A stretch of DNA of 64,000 nt. Source: an uncultured Planctomycetaceae bacterium (GTDB taxonomy: Bacteria; Planctomycetota; Planctomycetia; Pirellulales; Thermoguttaceae). A program made the translations under genes and the position numbers. Of this stretch, positions 51,381-59,578 are shown in pieces. The notes beneath the pieces were generated by a model. The model had not been told where the DNA came from. It saw nothing but the letters and a program-made list of their open reading frames with translations, and made no database searches. Numbering within the stretch: position 1 is the stretch's first letter; the number at the start of each line of letters is the position of its first letter. The stretch spans positions 124,001-188,000 of the forward strand of contig CAMJTU010000003.1 of NCBI GenBank assembly GCA_946408825.1. The letters are read 5' to 3'.

Positions 51381-52107
51381 TCAAAAGTCCCGTCCGCCAT
51401 TAATCTCAATCGTCTGCCCATTGACATACGCGGCGTCGTTCGACAGAAGAAACCGCACGACGCTCGCGACTTCCTCGGGTCGTCCCCAGCGGTTAAGGAG
51501 CGATTCGGCGGCGTGGCGGACGATTGTTTCTTGCGGGGCTTTTTCCGCCCATGTCGTCATGATCCAGCCGGGCGCGACCGTATTGACGCGGACGTCGGGC
51601 GCGAGAGAATGCGCGAGCGATCGGGCGAACGCGGCGACCGCGCCTTTGCACGCGGAATAGATCTGCGCGGAATCCCCTTTCATCCCGCGCGCGACCCCGT
51701 CCCAGCTAAAGAGGACGACGCTCGGGGCGCAGTCTTGCGCCGCGTCTTCTTCGCGGCGGTAGGCGCGCATCGCGGCGCCGAAGGCTCGGGCAAGCGTCGT
51801 CGTCGCGGCGACGTCGACCCGCCATGCGCGTTCGAGTCGGGCGTCGAAGTCGAGCGCCTTGCTTTCGGGCGTCATGAGGTCGATCCCGGCGGCGCAAACG
51901 AGCGCGTCGATTCGCGGCGTCTCGCGACGCTGGTCGCGGCGCAGCGTTTCGTAGATTTCGTCGAAAAGCGCGGACGCGGCGTTCGGTTGCGCGAGGTCCG
52001 TTTGAAAAACGCGCGCGGCGGCGAGCGACGGCGCGTCTTGGCGTCGGGCAAGGTCGCGGCGCAGCGCGGCGGCGCCGGAGTTCGCCGTAAGATAGAGCGC
52101 GACGTTT
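51381..52107 (-). pseudogene. 5'-truncated copy of the SDR oxidoreductase gene
   Basis: Copy of the gene at 53403-54212 lacking its first 29 codons or so: the match begins at ALYLTANSGAAALRRD, runs through VLFSWDG and the YSACK active site, and ends with TVEINGGRDF instead of TLEVNGGRR. The Rossmann glycine motif and start are missing, so it cannot be a working reductase. About 495 bp (51421-51915) are identical to 53440-53934 by eye, while the flanks differ by several percent. The break at 52107 joins directly to a DUF4357 remnant on the other strand. Confidence 0.8.
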
Positions 52108-52452
52108 CTCTACGCAGGATCTAAAAATCTCGAAGCGAGAGGATACTACGCTGGCGACGGTCAATTCTTCGTCGTGCTCAAAAGAAGCGAAATCTCTGAA
52201 ACGACCCGTTTCTACTCGTCTGCAGGTGAAAAAAGGGAAGAAATGGGAAAAATTGGTATCCTTGACGGAAATCGTTTTCTCGTCGACTTTCCGTTCGCAA
52301 CCCCTTCCGCCGTCGCTGAACTTGTTTCAGGAAGTCCTCAAAACGGGTGGAAATACTGGTCGCGAAAGGACGGCGTGAAGTTGGACGACGTCTGTCGAAA
52401 CAAGAAAGACATTTCCAAACGACGCGATTTCGTCAACGCAAAACCAAAGTAA
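52108..52452 (+). pseudogene. DUF4357-domain remnant
   Basis: The plus strand reads LEARGYYAGDGQFFVVLKRS, EISETTRFYSS, MGKIGILDGNRFLVDF, FATPSAVAELVSGSPQNGWK and YWSRKDGVKLDDV, a full DUF4357 domain without start or upstream partner domain. It resembles but is not a copy of the end of the GmrSD-like gene at 49158-51248. It is probably the 3' rest of another such gene cut by the SDR duplication. An ATG at 52174-region is possible only for a partial domain. Confidence 0.65.
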
Positions 52453-52544
52453 AACGCGATATAAAGAGCGAATCTGACGTGTCGCGAACTGATCGTCACG
52501 CGGCGTCTAAAAGATTTGCGTCGAGGAGCGCCGCGACGAGCGGG

Positions 52545-52769
52545 TTACATTTCTTTAACGGCTTCTTTAAGTTCTTCCTCGCTTTCAACAAAGGAGTACG
52601 GGGCGTATTCGCCGTAGGCGGTTGGTCTGCTAATCGTTACGATTTGAATTCCCCTCCTTGGCGCAAGATCGTTTAGTTCCTGAATTAACGCGGAAAGTTC
52701 CTTTCCTAGCCGCGTCTGAAAAGCGACGCAACCTTGCTGATTAATATCTTTAGCGAGCACGTAACACAT
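52545..52769 (-). CDS. Small partner protein of the alarmone synthetase (candidate antitoxin)
   Basis: 74 residues, family not recognised with certainty: MCYVLAKDINQQGCVAFQ, GKELSALIQELND, GIQIVTISRPTAYGEYAPY, FVESEEELKEAVKEM. A compact alpha/beta protein without membrane segment. It overlaps the preceding RelA/SpoT-domain gene by 20 nt, with AGGGAA ahead of its ATG, so both are made from one message. In toxSAS systems the small neighbour neutralises the alarmone-making toxin; the role here is inferred from the overlap only. Confidence 0.6.
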   Translation of the reverse strand: MCYVLAKDINQQGCVAFQTRLGKELSALIQELNDLAPRRGIQIVTISRPTAYGEYAPYSFVESEEELKEAVKEM

Positions 52770-53364
52770 TGTTCAGTTCCCTTTCAAAATCCTCTCTTTT
52801 GCGAATTCGCCCCTCTTCATATTGTCGTCGCAATTCACGACCAATTTCATTCGGATAGTTCTTCTTATAAAGATAACTATGAAGCCAGTTGTTAATTTGT
52901 CTGTCAAACAGCGTATTAAACTGAACCTCTATGGGGTAATGAAAATTGTCTTTCTGGTAGTATAAGTGAACTCCACGATATCCGTCGTCATTTGCCTTGC
53001 CTTGGGTCATATCGACGGTACGGAAAACAACGCTCTCAGCTTCTATCAAATCTTGATAGTCGTCGCAAAACCCTCTGAAACCGAGAATATCATTGAAGAC
53101 CTTACGCACTTGGCGGTTAGGGTAATATCGTTCATATTTCAGCGCTATCGACTCAATGCTCTTAATTCTATAGTCTAAGGCGCTCCCGTCTAGTACAATA
53201 TGCTCTGAAAGCCATTTAGTCATCTCAAAAAGCTCTTGAAGCAGTTCCTCACGACCGAAATAATGAAGATTCTGTTTGAGCGACTTACCTAACCGCGATC
53301 GATATGACAGTTGTTCCAGCATTGGAACAGATAGTCCATTAAGTTGTAAGACGTCTTTAATCAT
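52750..53364 (-). CDS. RelA/SpoT-domain small alarmone synthetase (candidate toxSAS)
   Basis: 204 residues. Synthetase motifs: DYRIKSIESIALKYERYY (the R-x-K-S...S...K loop), FNDILGFRGFCDDY (D-x-x-G-x-R), DGYRGVHLYYQ (G-Y-R-x-x-H) and PIEVQFNTLFDRQINNWLHSYLYK (E-x-Q and W-x-H), in the order seen in (p)ppGpp synthetases. There is no hydrolase HD domain, TGS or ACT domain, so it would only make a product, as in SAS and toxSAS enzymes; toxSAS members make (pp)pApp or pyrophosphorylate tRNA. Lies 38 nt after the SDR stop on the same strand and overlaps the small partner gene. AT-rich compared with its neighbours, consistent with transfer. Confidence 0.75.
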   Translation of the reverse strand: MIKDVLQLNGLSVPMLEQLSYRSRLGKSLKQNLHYFGREELLQELFEMTKWLSEHIVLDGSALDYRIKSIESIALKYERYYPNRQVRKVFNDILGFRGFCDDYQDLIEAESVVFRTVDMTQGKANDDGYRGVHLYYQKDNFHYPIEVQFNTLFDRQINNWLHSYLYKKNYPNEIGRELRRQYEEGRIRKREDFERELNNVLRAR

Positions 53365-53402
53365 TCTTTTCCAAATACTTAGGATTAATTCTGCGAAGCG
53401 GA

Positions 53403-54212
53403 TCAGCGGCGCCCTCCGTTAACCTCCAGCGTCTGCCCGTTGACATACGCGGCGTCGTTCGACAGAAGAAACCGCACGACGCTCGCGACTTCCTCGGGTC
53501 GTCCCCAGCGGTTAAGGAGCGATTCGGCGGCGTGGCGGACGATTGTTTCTTGCGGGGCTTTTTCCGCCCATGTCGTCATGATCCAGCCGGGCGCGACCGT
53601 ATTGACGCGGACGTCGGGCGCGAGAGAATGCGCGAGCGATCGGGCGAACGCGGCGACCGCGCCTTTGCACGCGGAATAGATCTGCGCGGAATCCCCTTTC
53701 ATCCCGCGCGCGACCCCGTCCCAGCTAAAGAGGACGACGCTCGGGGCGCAGTCTTGCGCCGCGTCTTCTTCGCGGCGGTAGGCGCGCATCGCGGCGCCGA
53801 AGGCTCGGGCAAGCGTCGTCGTCGCGGCGACGTCGACCCGCCATGCGCGTTCGAGTCGGGCGTCGAAGTCGAGCGCCTTGCTTTCGGGCGTCATGAGGTC
53901 GATCCCGGCGGCGCAAACGAGCGCGTCGATTCGCGGCGTCTCGCGACGCTGATCGCGGCGCAGCGTTTTGTAGATTTCTTCGAAAAGCGCGACGGCCGCG
54001 TTCGGCTGCGCGAGGTCCGCTTGGAAGACGCGCGCGGCGGCGAGCGACGGCGCGTCCTGGCGTCGGGCAAGGTCGCGACGCAGCGCGGCGGCGCCGGAGT
54101 TTGCCGTAAGATAGAGCGCGACGTTTTCCTTCGCGTACGTCTCAAGAATAGCGCGTCCGATCCCGCCCGACGCGCCCGTTATGACAACCGTTTTCCGATC
54201 GATCTCGCTCAT
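53403..54212 (-). CDS. SDR-family oxidoreductase (FabG-like)
   Basis: 269 residues. Rossmann motif VVITGASGGIGRAI at the N-terminus, DALVCAAGID (the N-x-AG strand), VVLFSWDGVARG with the catalytic Ser region, YSACK as Y-x-x-x-K, and APGWIMTTW plus VNGQTLEVNGG at the end, all classical SDR features. Its ATGA overlaps the stop of the MATE gene, so it is translationally coupled to it. Substrate unknown. A truncated, partly identical copy lies at 51381-52107. Confidence 0.88.
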   Translation of the reverse strand: MSEIDRKTVVITGASGGIGRAILETYAKENVALYLTANSGAAALRRDLARRQDAPSLAAARVFQADLAQPNAAVALFEEIYKTLRRDQRRETPRIDALVCAAGIDLMTPESKALDFDARLERAWRVDVAATTTLARAFGAAMRAYRREEDAAQDCAPSVVLFSWDGVARGMKGDSAQIYSACKGAVAAFARSLAHSLAPDVRVNTVAPGWIMTTWAEKAPQETIVRHAAESLLNRWGRPEEVASVVRFLLSNDAAYVNGQTLEVNGGRR

Positions 54213-55708
54213 TGCGCGGCGCCTTCTAAATTCTCGCTCGCTTCAACAGTCGCCGCCGGTTCCGCGGCGCGCCGCGACTCCATCTCGGCGATCTGCCGAC
54301 GCTTATTCTTGAAGTCGAGCGCGAGAAAAACGACGGAAACGACGCACGCGAGCGCGTCCGCGATCGGGAACGAGAACCAGAACCCGTTCAAGCCCTTGCC
54401 GAAGTACTTTTCGATGAACCACGTCGAGAAGACGATCAGAGGGAGCAGGAAGACGAGCTGGCGCAGCAGCGTCATCATGAGCGCGAGGATCGGTCGTCCT
54501 TCCGCTTGGAAATAGCCGCTCGCGAGGACGTTGATCGGAATCAGCGGAAACGACAGCATGACGCCGCGAATCGCAAGTTTCCCGAGCGCCTGTTTTTCCG
54601 CGAAACCGACCTCGTCCGCGTTCAGGAAGAAATCGATAAACCATTCCGGTTTGACCATCGCGACCGCCCAGATCACAAGCCCGGCGTAGAGCGCGAAGTT
54701 CAGCGCCGTTTTGACCGTCGAGACCGTCCGGTCGGGACGCCCCGCGCCCGTATTGTACCCGACGATCGGCTGCATCCCCTGCCCCAGTCCGAGGAACGGC
54801 ATGAGGAACATGTTCGTCACGGCGACCGCCGCGCCCATGACCCCAATCGCGAGGTCGCCGCCGTCGAAAACGTAACCCATCGCCTGCCCGTAGAGATCCC
54901 CGTAATGACCCATGACGTTGTTCGACGTCGTCTGGAGAATCGCGGAACAGCACTGCATCACGAAGGGCGCCGCGCCGAAAATCGCGATCTTTCGCGCCAG
55001 CGGCCAGTTGAAGCGGAAATACTTCCAGCGCCATTTCAGAATTGTGTGCCCGGAAAAATAAAGCCCGCTGACCCACGCCGCCGCGATAAGGCACGCGATA
55101 ACGTTCGCAAGCCCCGCGCCCCAGATGCCGGTCCGAAAGACGAAGAGAAAGACGTAATCGAGAACGCCGTTCGCGACGGCGGAGATCAACATCGAGATCA
55201 TCGCCGTCTTCGGTCGACCTTCCGCGCGAATGAAGTTATTGACGCCAAACGCGATATGCTGCGTCAGCACGCCCCAGATCACGACCGAAAGATACGATTT
55301 AGCGAGGGGCAGAATTTGGTCCGACGCGCCGACGAATCTCAAAATCGGCTCTAAGAATATCTGGCCCAGCACGATGAAGATCGCCGCCGTCACGCACGAA
55401 AGAAAGAGCGCCTGTCCGAGCGTCTCCTCCGCCTTGTCCGTCTCGCGCTCTCCAAGTCGAATCGAGATGAGCGTCGTCGCGCCCGCGCCAATCATCATGG
55501 CGACCGCGAGGAAAACGACGATAATCGGGAAGGAAACCGTCACGGCGGCGACCCCGTCCGTTCCGAACCGCTGCGCGACGAAGACGCGCGCGACGAGATT
55601 GTACGTCGCCGTCACGAGCGCCGCGATAATCGACGGCGTCGAGAACTGGACGAGAAGTCGGGGAATCGAGCGAGTTTCGAAGAACTCGGGGTTTCGCATA
55701 TTGGCCAT
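54209..55708 (-). CDS. MATE-family multidrug efflux transporter
   Basis: 499 residues from ATG 55708. Twelve hydrophobic segments; first-half markers FSTPSIIAALVTATYNLV and FGTDGVAAVTVSFPIIV, MMIGAGATTLISIRLGE, GVNNFIRAEGRPKTAM; second-half markers FGAAPFVMQCCSAILQT, FLGLGQGMQPIVGYNTGAG and SGYFQAEGRPILALMMTLLRQ. These are the MATE (MepA/NorM-like) signature positions. It exports cationic compounds with Na+ or H+ in known members. Coupled to the SDR gene, which may modify the exported compound or be unrelated. Confidence 0.93.
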   Translation of the reverse strand: MANMRNPEFFETRSIPRLLVQFSTPSIIAALVTATYNLVARVFVAQRFGTDGVAAVTVSFPIIVVFLAVAMMIGAGATTLISIRLGERETDKAEETLGQALFLSCVTAAIFIVLGQIFLEPILRFVGASDQILPLAKSYLSVVIWGVLTQHIAFGVNNFIRAEGRPKTAMISMLISAVANGVLDYVFLFVFRTGIWGAGLANVIACLIAAAWVSGLYFSGHTILKWRWKYFRFNWPLARKIAIFGAAPFVMQCCSAILQTTSNNVMGHYGDLYGQAMGYVFDGGDLAIGVMGAAVAVTNMFLMPFLGLGQGMQPIVGYNTGAGRPDRTVSTVKTALNFALYAGLVIWAVAMVKPEWFIDFFLNADEVGFAEKQALGKLAIRGVMLSFPLIPINVLASGYFQAEGRPILALMMTLLRQLVFLLPLIVFSTWFIEKYFGKGLNGFWFSFPIADALACVVSVVFLALDFKNKRRQIAEMESRRAAEPAATVEASENLEGAAQ

Positions 55709-55800
55709 GGCGCGGCTCCGGGACGGGAAACGCAAGCCGACGGCGGACGCGTTTCCCGAACGTCGAAGGACGGGATTCTTTCAAAACGTTAAGTGTGAAT

Positions 55801-55828
55801 ATTATACCCCCGTTTCGACATGGGGCAA
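55801..55828 (-). promoter_or_regulatory. Promoter of the MATE-SDR operon
   Basis: Minus strand TTGCCC (55828-55823), 16-nt spacer, TATAAT (55806-55801), 93 nt before ATG 55708. Confidence 0.6.
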
Positions 55829-55848
55829 GAAGGCGCAATTTAAACGAG

Positions 55849-55889
55849 AAAAGGGCGACGTCTCGCGAAAAAAGAGACGTCGCCCTTTT
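55849..55889. terminator. Terminator, duplicated copy
   Basis: AAAAGGGCGACGTCTC and GAGACGTCGCCCTTTT, 16-bp perfect stem. Identical to 56244-56284; lies between the truncated PFK copy and the MATE promoter. Confidence 0.88.
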
Positions 55890-55921
55890 GTGTAAACAAT
55901 CGACGATTCAGACGCGCCGAA

Positions 55922-56122
55922 TCAGAAGAGTTTGACGTAGTTCGGAAGCTCGCCGACGAGCGGTCGGAGATATTCGAGACGTCGCGTCGGTCACGTAGAG
56001 GTTTTCTTTGTCGATGAACTCAAGCGGCGTCGGCTTCGCTTCGACGGCGACCGCGTCGAGGGACGCGGTCCCGCACGTCGCCGTATACGGCGCGGTCGAC
56101 GCGCGGTTCGTCGTCGTCATAC
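55922..56122 (-). pseudogene. 3'-terminal fragment of the phosphofructokinase gene
   Basis: Matches the last 200 bp of the PFK gene at 56317-57570 (NRASTAPYTAT, DAVAVEAKPTPLEFIDKENLYVTDA). A one-base insertion near 55980 shifts the last 19 codons. The stop-proximal 60 bp and the terminator are identical to the original, while the upstream 140 bp differ by roughly a tenth. No start codon context. Confidence 0.8.
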
Positions 56123-56243
56123 GCGTCCGCTCAAACGGTCGTCGTCCAGAAAACCCAAGGCGAACTCTTGATAAGAAACTCCGCAACCCGTTCGTTATTA
56201 CTATCAATTCAACGCCGTGCAAGAAGGGCGGCGAACCGCGTAA

Positions 56244-56284
56244 AAAAGGGCGACGTCTCGCGAAAAAAGAGACGTCGCCCTTTT
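56244..56284 (-). terminator. Terminator of the phosphofructokinase gene
   Basis: 16-bp perfect stem AAAAGGGCGACGTCTC/GAGACGTCGCCCTTTT, 33 nt after the PFK stop on the minus strand; the same element is repeated 395 bp downstream. Confidence 0.9.
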
Positions 56285-56316
56285 GTGTAAACAATCGACG
56301 ATTCAGACGCGCCGAA

Positions 56317-57570
56317 TCAGAAGAGTTTGACGTAGTTCGGAAGCTCGCCGACGAGCGGTCGGAGATATTCGAGACACGCGTCGGTCACGTAGAGGTTTTC
56401 TTTGTCGATGAACTCGAGCGGCATTGGTTTCGCTTCGACGGCGACCGCGTCGAGGGGCGCGGTCTCGTACGTTACCGTATACGGCGCGTTCGACGCGCGG
56501 TTCATCGTGACCATGACGCCGCTCGTGCCCGCGAGCGCGAGTTCGACCGCCCGACGACCGCAGTTCCACGCCTCTTGGATATCCGTCGCCGTCGTGCGAT
56601 CCGCGCCGCACATCGGGAGCGATTCCGTAACCTGGAACTCGCCGCGAACCGTCGAGCCGTCCTTCTTCTTGAGGTTCTTGCTCAGCATCTGGTGAAGCGC
56701 CACGGCGACGCTCGCGCCCGCCATCGCGCCAAGCTCTTGGTTCCCGAACTTGTCGACCGTCTTATCCTTCTTGATTTCTTTCCCGTACGCGTCGAGCGAG
56801 CTAACGACGACGCCGTCCTTGTCACGGATTCCTTCGCCGCAGACGACGCTCACGAATCCGAACTTATCGAGCGTTTCCTGCGCCTTCGCGACGAAGCGGT
56901 CGAACTCGAAGGGAATCTCGGGCGCGAGAATGATGTGCGGCGCGTCTTCCGCGTCTTTCTTAGCGAGCGCAGCGGCGGCGGGGAGCCATCCGGCGTCGCG
57001 TCCGATCGTCTGGAAGACGACGAACGAGTCGACCCGCTTCATATCGCGCGCGAGAACGCCCGCCTGCTTGACCGACAGCGCGACGTAACGCGCGGCGGAC
57101 GCGAAGCCCGGCGTGTGGTCCGTCGCGAAGAGGTCGTTGTCGACCGTCTTCGGAACGCCGACGCCGCGAAGGTCGTAGCCCTGCGATTTGCAGTATTTTT
57201 CGACGCGGCAGATCGTGTCCATCGTGTCGTTGCCCCCGGCGAGGAAGTAATAACGGATGTTATACTTCTTGAGCTGTTCCAGAATGATCGGGAAGTCGGC
57301 TTCCTGAACCTTATGACGGCAGCTCCCAAGGGCGCTTCCCGGCGTCGTCTTGAGACCTTCGACGACCTCGGGCGCGATTTCGCCGAAGTCGAGAATCAGG
57401 TCTTGCATAAAGCCTTCGATCCCGTACTTCATGCCGAAAACCTTGTCGATTTTAGAGTCGGCGTTCTTCTGACCCAGTTCAAAACAGCCTTGAACGACTC
57501 CGCAAAGACTCGAATTAATAACGCTGGTAGGTCCGCCGCTCTGGCCGACAATCGCATTGCCTTGAAACAT
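56317..57570 (-). CDS. 6-phosphofructokinase, PPi-dependent type
   Basis: 417 residues, ATG with AGGAG 6 nt upstream. Motifs: IVGQSGGPTSVINSS (phosphate loop), FLAGGNDTMDTI, where GGND in place of GGxG is the mark of pyrophosphate-using enzymes, PKTVDNDL (catalytic T-x-DND), FVVFQTIGRDAGW and SLPMCGADRTTATD. It converts fructose 6-phosphate to the 1,6-bisphosphate reversibly with PPi. Its position after SIS, deacetylase and amidotransferase-fold genes suggests a sugar-phosphate route, but PFK also serves central glycolysis. The 3' end plus terminator is duplicated downstream. Confidence 0.9.
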   Translation of the reverse strand: MFQGNAIVGQSGGPTSVINSSLCGVVQGCFELGQKNADSKIDKVFGMKYGIEGFMQDLILDFGEIAPEVVEGLKTTPGSALGSCRHKVQEADFPIILEQLKKYNIRYYFLAGGNDTMDTICRVEKYCKSQGYDLRGVGVPKTVDNDLFATDHTPGFASAARYVALSVKQAGVLARDMKRVDSFVVFQTIGRDAGWLPAAAALAKKDAEDAPHIILAPEIPFEFDRFVAKAQETLDKFGFVSVVCGEGIRDKDGVVVSSLDAYGKEIKKDKTVDKFGNQELGAMAGASVAVALHQMLSKNLKKKDGSTVRGEFQVTESLPMCGADRTTATDIQEAWNCGRRAVELALAGTSGVMVTMNRASNAPYTVTYETAPLDAVAVEAKPMPLEFIDKENLYVTDACLEYLRPLVGELPNYVKLF

Positions 57571-57692
57571 AGCTCTCTCCTGATGATTATAACGTCGGCG
57601 CCTTCACGCCAAATAATTTCATGTTCAATAATGTTACGCGCGCCGTCCGCGCTTTGCAAGCGGCGCGATTCAATAAGAACCGATTAATTGTC

Positions 57693-58493
57693 TCAAAGCC
57701 GTCCGACCCAGCGAACGAGCTGTTCGAAAAACTTCGCGTATTCGCAGCCGATCTCGACGAAAAGCCCTTCTCCAAGTTTTTTGGGCAACTCTTGAAAAAC
57801 GCGCGGAGTTCCCCAGTCGACCATGCCGCCGATCCAGTGCGGAGCGACGTCGGACGCAAACGCGGCGACGCGTCCTTCGGCGACGTCGTCGACGACGAGG
57901 AACGGCGTCGCGTCGAGGAGTTCGATCGCGACGTCGGAGGAATCGACGGTCGCCCCGACCGCCGCGACGGGCTGACGCCACGTCGTTTTCGTGCGGTACC
58001 CTTGGAGCAGGACGGTCGCGCCCTCTTTCGCCTCAAACTGATTGTACCCGCCGACGCCCGGCGCCGTTTCCCACGGAAGTCCCGCGAGAATCGGATGATC
58101 CGCGACGGTCGGACGAAGAAGAACGGGCGAAGAATAGTTGCGACGGTCGTCCGCGTTCGCCATGACGACGGGAAGAATCTCCTTCAACGGCGATTCGTGA
58201 TATTCCCCGAGGCGTCCGAAGTAACTTTCCCATCCTCCGAGCATGAGAAGCCCCGAGCCTTCGCGGACGGCGGCGACGATATGCTCCATGTCGCCCGGTT
58301 TGAAGAGGGACGCCTGATAGTCGCTCACGACGTAGAGCGCGTAGCGGCGCGACTGGAAATCGTCGCCGGGCGCAATTCCCGAATCGACGCGATCGAAGTC
58401 GATCCCGGCGTGGGTCAAGATTCCGCAGAGGTACGCGGCGGCGCGGGTCGCGTCGTCGTCTCCGAGGTAGCAGACTTTCTTTTCAAAGGTCAT
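57693..58493 (-). CDS. Class I glutamine amidotransferase-fold protein
   Basis: 266 residues. KKVCYLGDDDATRAAAYLCG, ALYVVSDYQASLF, VREGSGLLMLGGWESYFG, HPILAGLPWE, RVAAFASDVAPHWIGG: the flavodoxin-like GATase1/ThuA-like fold used in putative uncharacterised DUF1355-type proteins. The catalytic Cys position at the nucleophile turn (GGWESYF) has no Cys, so it is unlikely to be an amidotransferase; a sugar- or ligand-binding role is possible. Between the PIG-L gene (52-nt gap) and PFK (122 nt) on the same strand. Confidence 0.75.
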   Translation of the reverse strand: MTFEKKVCYLGDDDATRAAAYLCGILTHAGIDFDRVDSGIAPGDDFQSRRYALYVVSDYQASLFKPGDMEHIVAAVREGSGLLMLGGWESYFGRLGEYHESPLKEILPVVMANADDRRNYSSPVLLRPTVADHPILAGLPWETAPGVGGYNQFEAKEGATVLLQGYRTKTTWRQPVAAVGATVDSSDVAIELLDATPFLVVDDVAEGRVAAFASDVAPHWIGGMVDWGTPRVFQELPKKLGEGLFVEIGCEYAKFFEQLVRWVGRL

Positions 58494-58544
58494 ATTGAGG
58501 CTCCTTGCCGTCGCGAGCCGCGACGGTCGACAACGGGATTGGCA

Positions 58545-59387
58545 CTAGTTCTTAGCCGCGGCGGCGAAGAGGTCTTTGCAGCGCTGAGGCATGAAAATAT
58601 CGAACTCGGCTTCGCGAATGAACTCTTCCGTCCCGTTTTCGCGCTGAATCTTAATCGTGAGGTCGATCTGCTTCTGACTCTTGTACTGAAGGATGCCGTC
58701 AATCTTGCGCTCGAAGAGGTCTTCCGAAACGCGAACGCGAAGTTGCGGCGGCGTAATGAAGTTGCTGTACGTCGCGTATTCGTAGATCGCGGGAATATCG
58801 GGAATCGGCTCGCCCAGCTCCGGCCAGATCGAACCCTGCGCGTGGAAGATGCTGATCATCGCTTCCGAATTCGTGAACTTATGGTCCGGATGCAGGTCGG
58901 TGATCGTCGGCACGAAGAGCCGGTTCGGACGCGTCTTGCGCAGAAGCCACACGAGCGAGTTCGTCACGCCCGCGCCCCCCGCGATCGCAGGACCCTCGCC
59001 GGGCGCGCCCGTCGCGAAACGGCGTCCCGCCTGGAGATTCAAGGAGCCGTCGTCGTGATTCAGGAAGAAGAGATTCTCTTTCGGAAGTCCGAGCGCGGCG
59101 AACGACCCGGCGCACTCTTCGCGGCGCACGACGGCGATCGTCTCGCGTTCTTCGGGCGTGCAGTATCCCATTTTGCCGTTCGTAACGACGCCGGCGAACG
59201 TCTTGATTCCGCAATGAAGCGACGCGATGAACGTCAGCCCGCAGCCGCAGATAATGTCGTCGTCATGCGGCGAGAGGAAGAGCCAACGCTCCTCGTCGCC
59301 CTTCCAGTTCGGGAAGATATCGCCGGGATTGGCGGAAGAAATAAGTCCAGAGTCGGTACGACGATCGAAAAAAACAGTAGACGCCAT
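58545..59387 (-). CDS. PIG-L family deacetylase
   Basis: 280 residues. LFLSPHDDDIICGCG carries the P-H-x-D-D zinc motif, LFVPTITDLHPDHKFTN the H-P-D-H motif, and VRREECAGSFAALGL is the typical helix. These zinc enzymes remove N-acetyl groups from GlcNAc-containing lipids, cofactors or oligosaccharides. It lies between a SIS-domain sugar gene and an amidotransferase-fold gene, fitting an N-acetyl amino sugar route. No signal peptide, so cytoplasmic. Confidence 0.9.
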   Translation of the reverse strand: MASTVFFDRRTDSGLISSANPGDIFPNWKGDEERWLFLSPHDDDIICGCGLTFIASLHCGIKTFAGVVTNGKMGYCTPEERETIAVVRREECAGSFAALGLPKENLFFLNHDDGSLNLQAGRRFATGAPGEGPAIAGGAGVTNSLVWLLRKTRPNRLFVPTITDLHPDHKFTNSEAMISIFHAQGSIWPELGEPIPDIPAIYEYATYSNFITPPQLRVRVSEDLFERKIDGILQYKSQKQIDLTIKIQRENGTEEFIREAEFDIFMPQRCKDLFAAAAKN

Positions 59388-59545
59388 AACAAGGTTCCTT
59401 TGCGATTACTCTTTCGTCAGGTGCGAAACGAATCGAGAAGTACAAACGAGGGGATGAGGAATTCTTTCTTGAACCAGACGCGTCGAGCCGGCGGCTCAAC
59501 GCGCTTAAATCGTTGTCTATTTGGCGAATTAACATATTCTAATTT

Positions 59546-59567
59546 TAAGTTAGAAGAAACTAACTTA
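59546..59567. promoter_or_regulatory. Perfect inverted repeat upstream of the PIG-L gene
   Basis: TAAGTTAG (59546-59553), 6-nt gap, CTAACTTA (59560-59567): operator-like, 159 nt before the PIG-L start and just before the SIS terminator. Confidence 0.45.
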
Positions 59568-59578
59568 GGGTCTTAAAA

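Noticed and set aside
51391..54126. The two SDR segments as attachment sites of an integrated element
   Set aside because: A 0.7-kb repeat is far longer than usual attachment sites and no integrase lies between the copies.
57621..59576. 651-codon open frame on the plus strand opposite three genes
   Set aside because: Lies antisense to the PIG-L and GATase-fold genes, Arg-rich and without domain similarity; produced by the GAC/GTC-biased codon use of the opposite strand.
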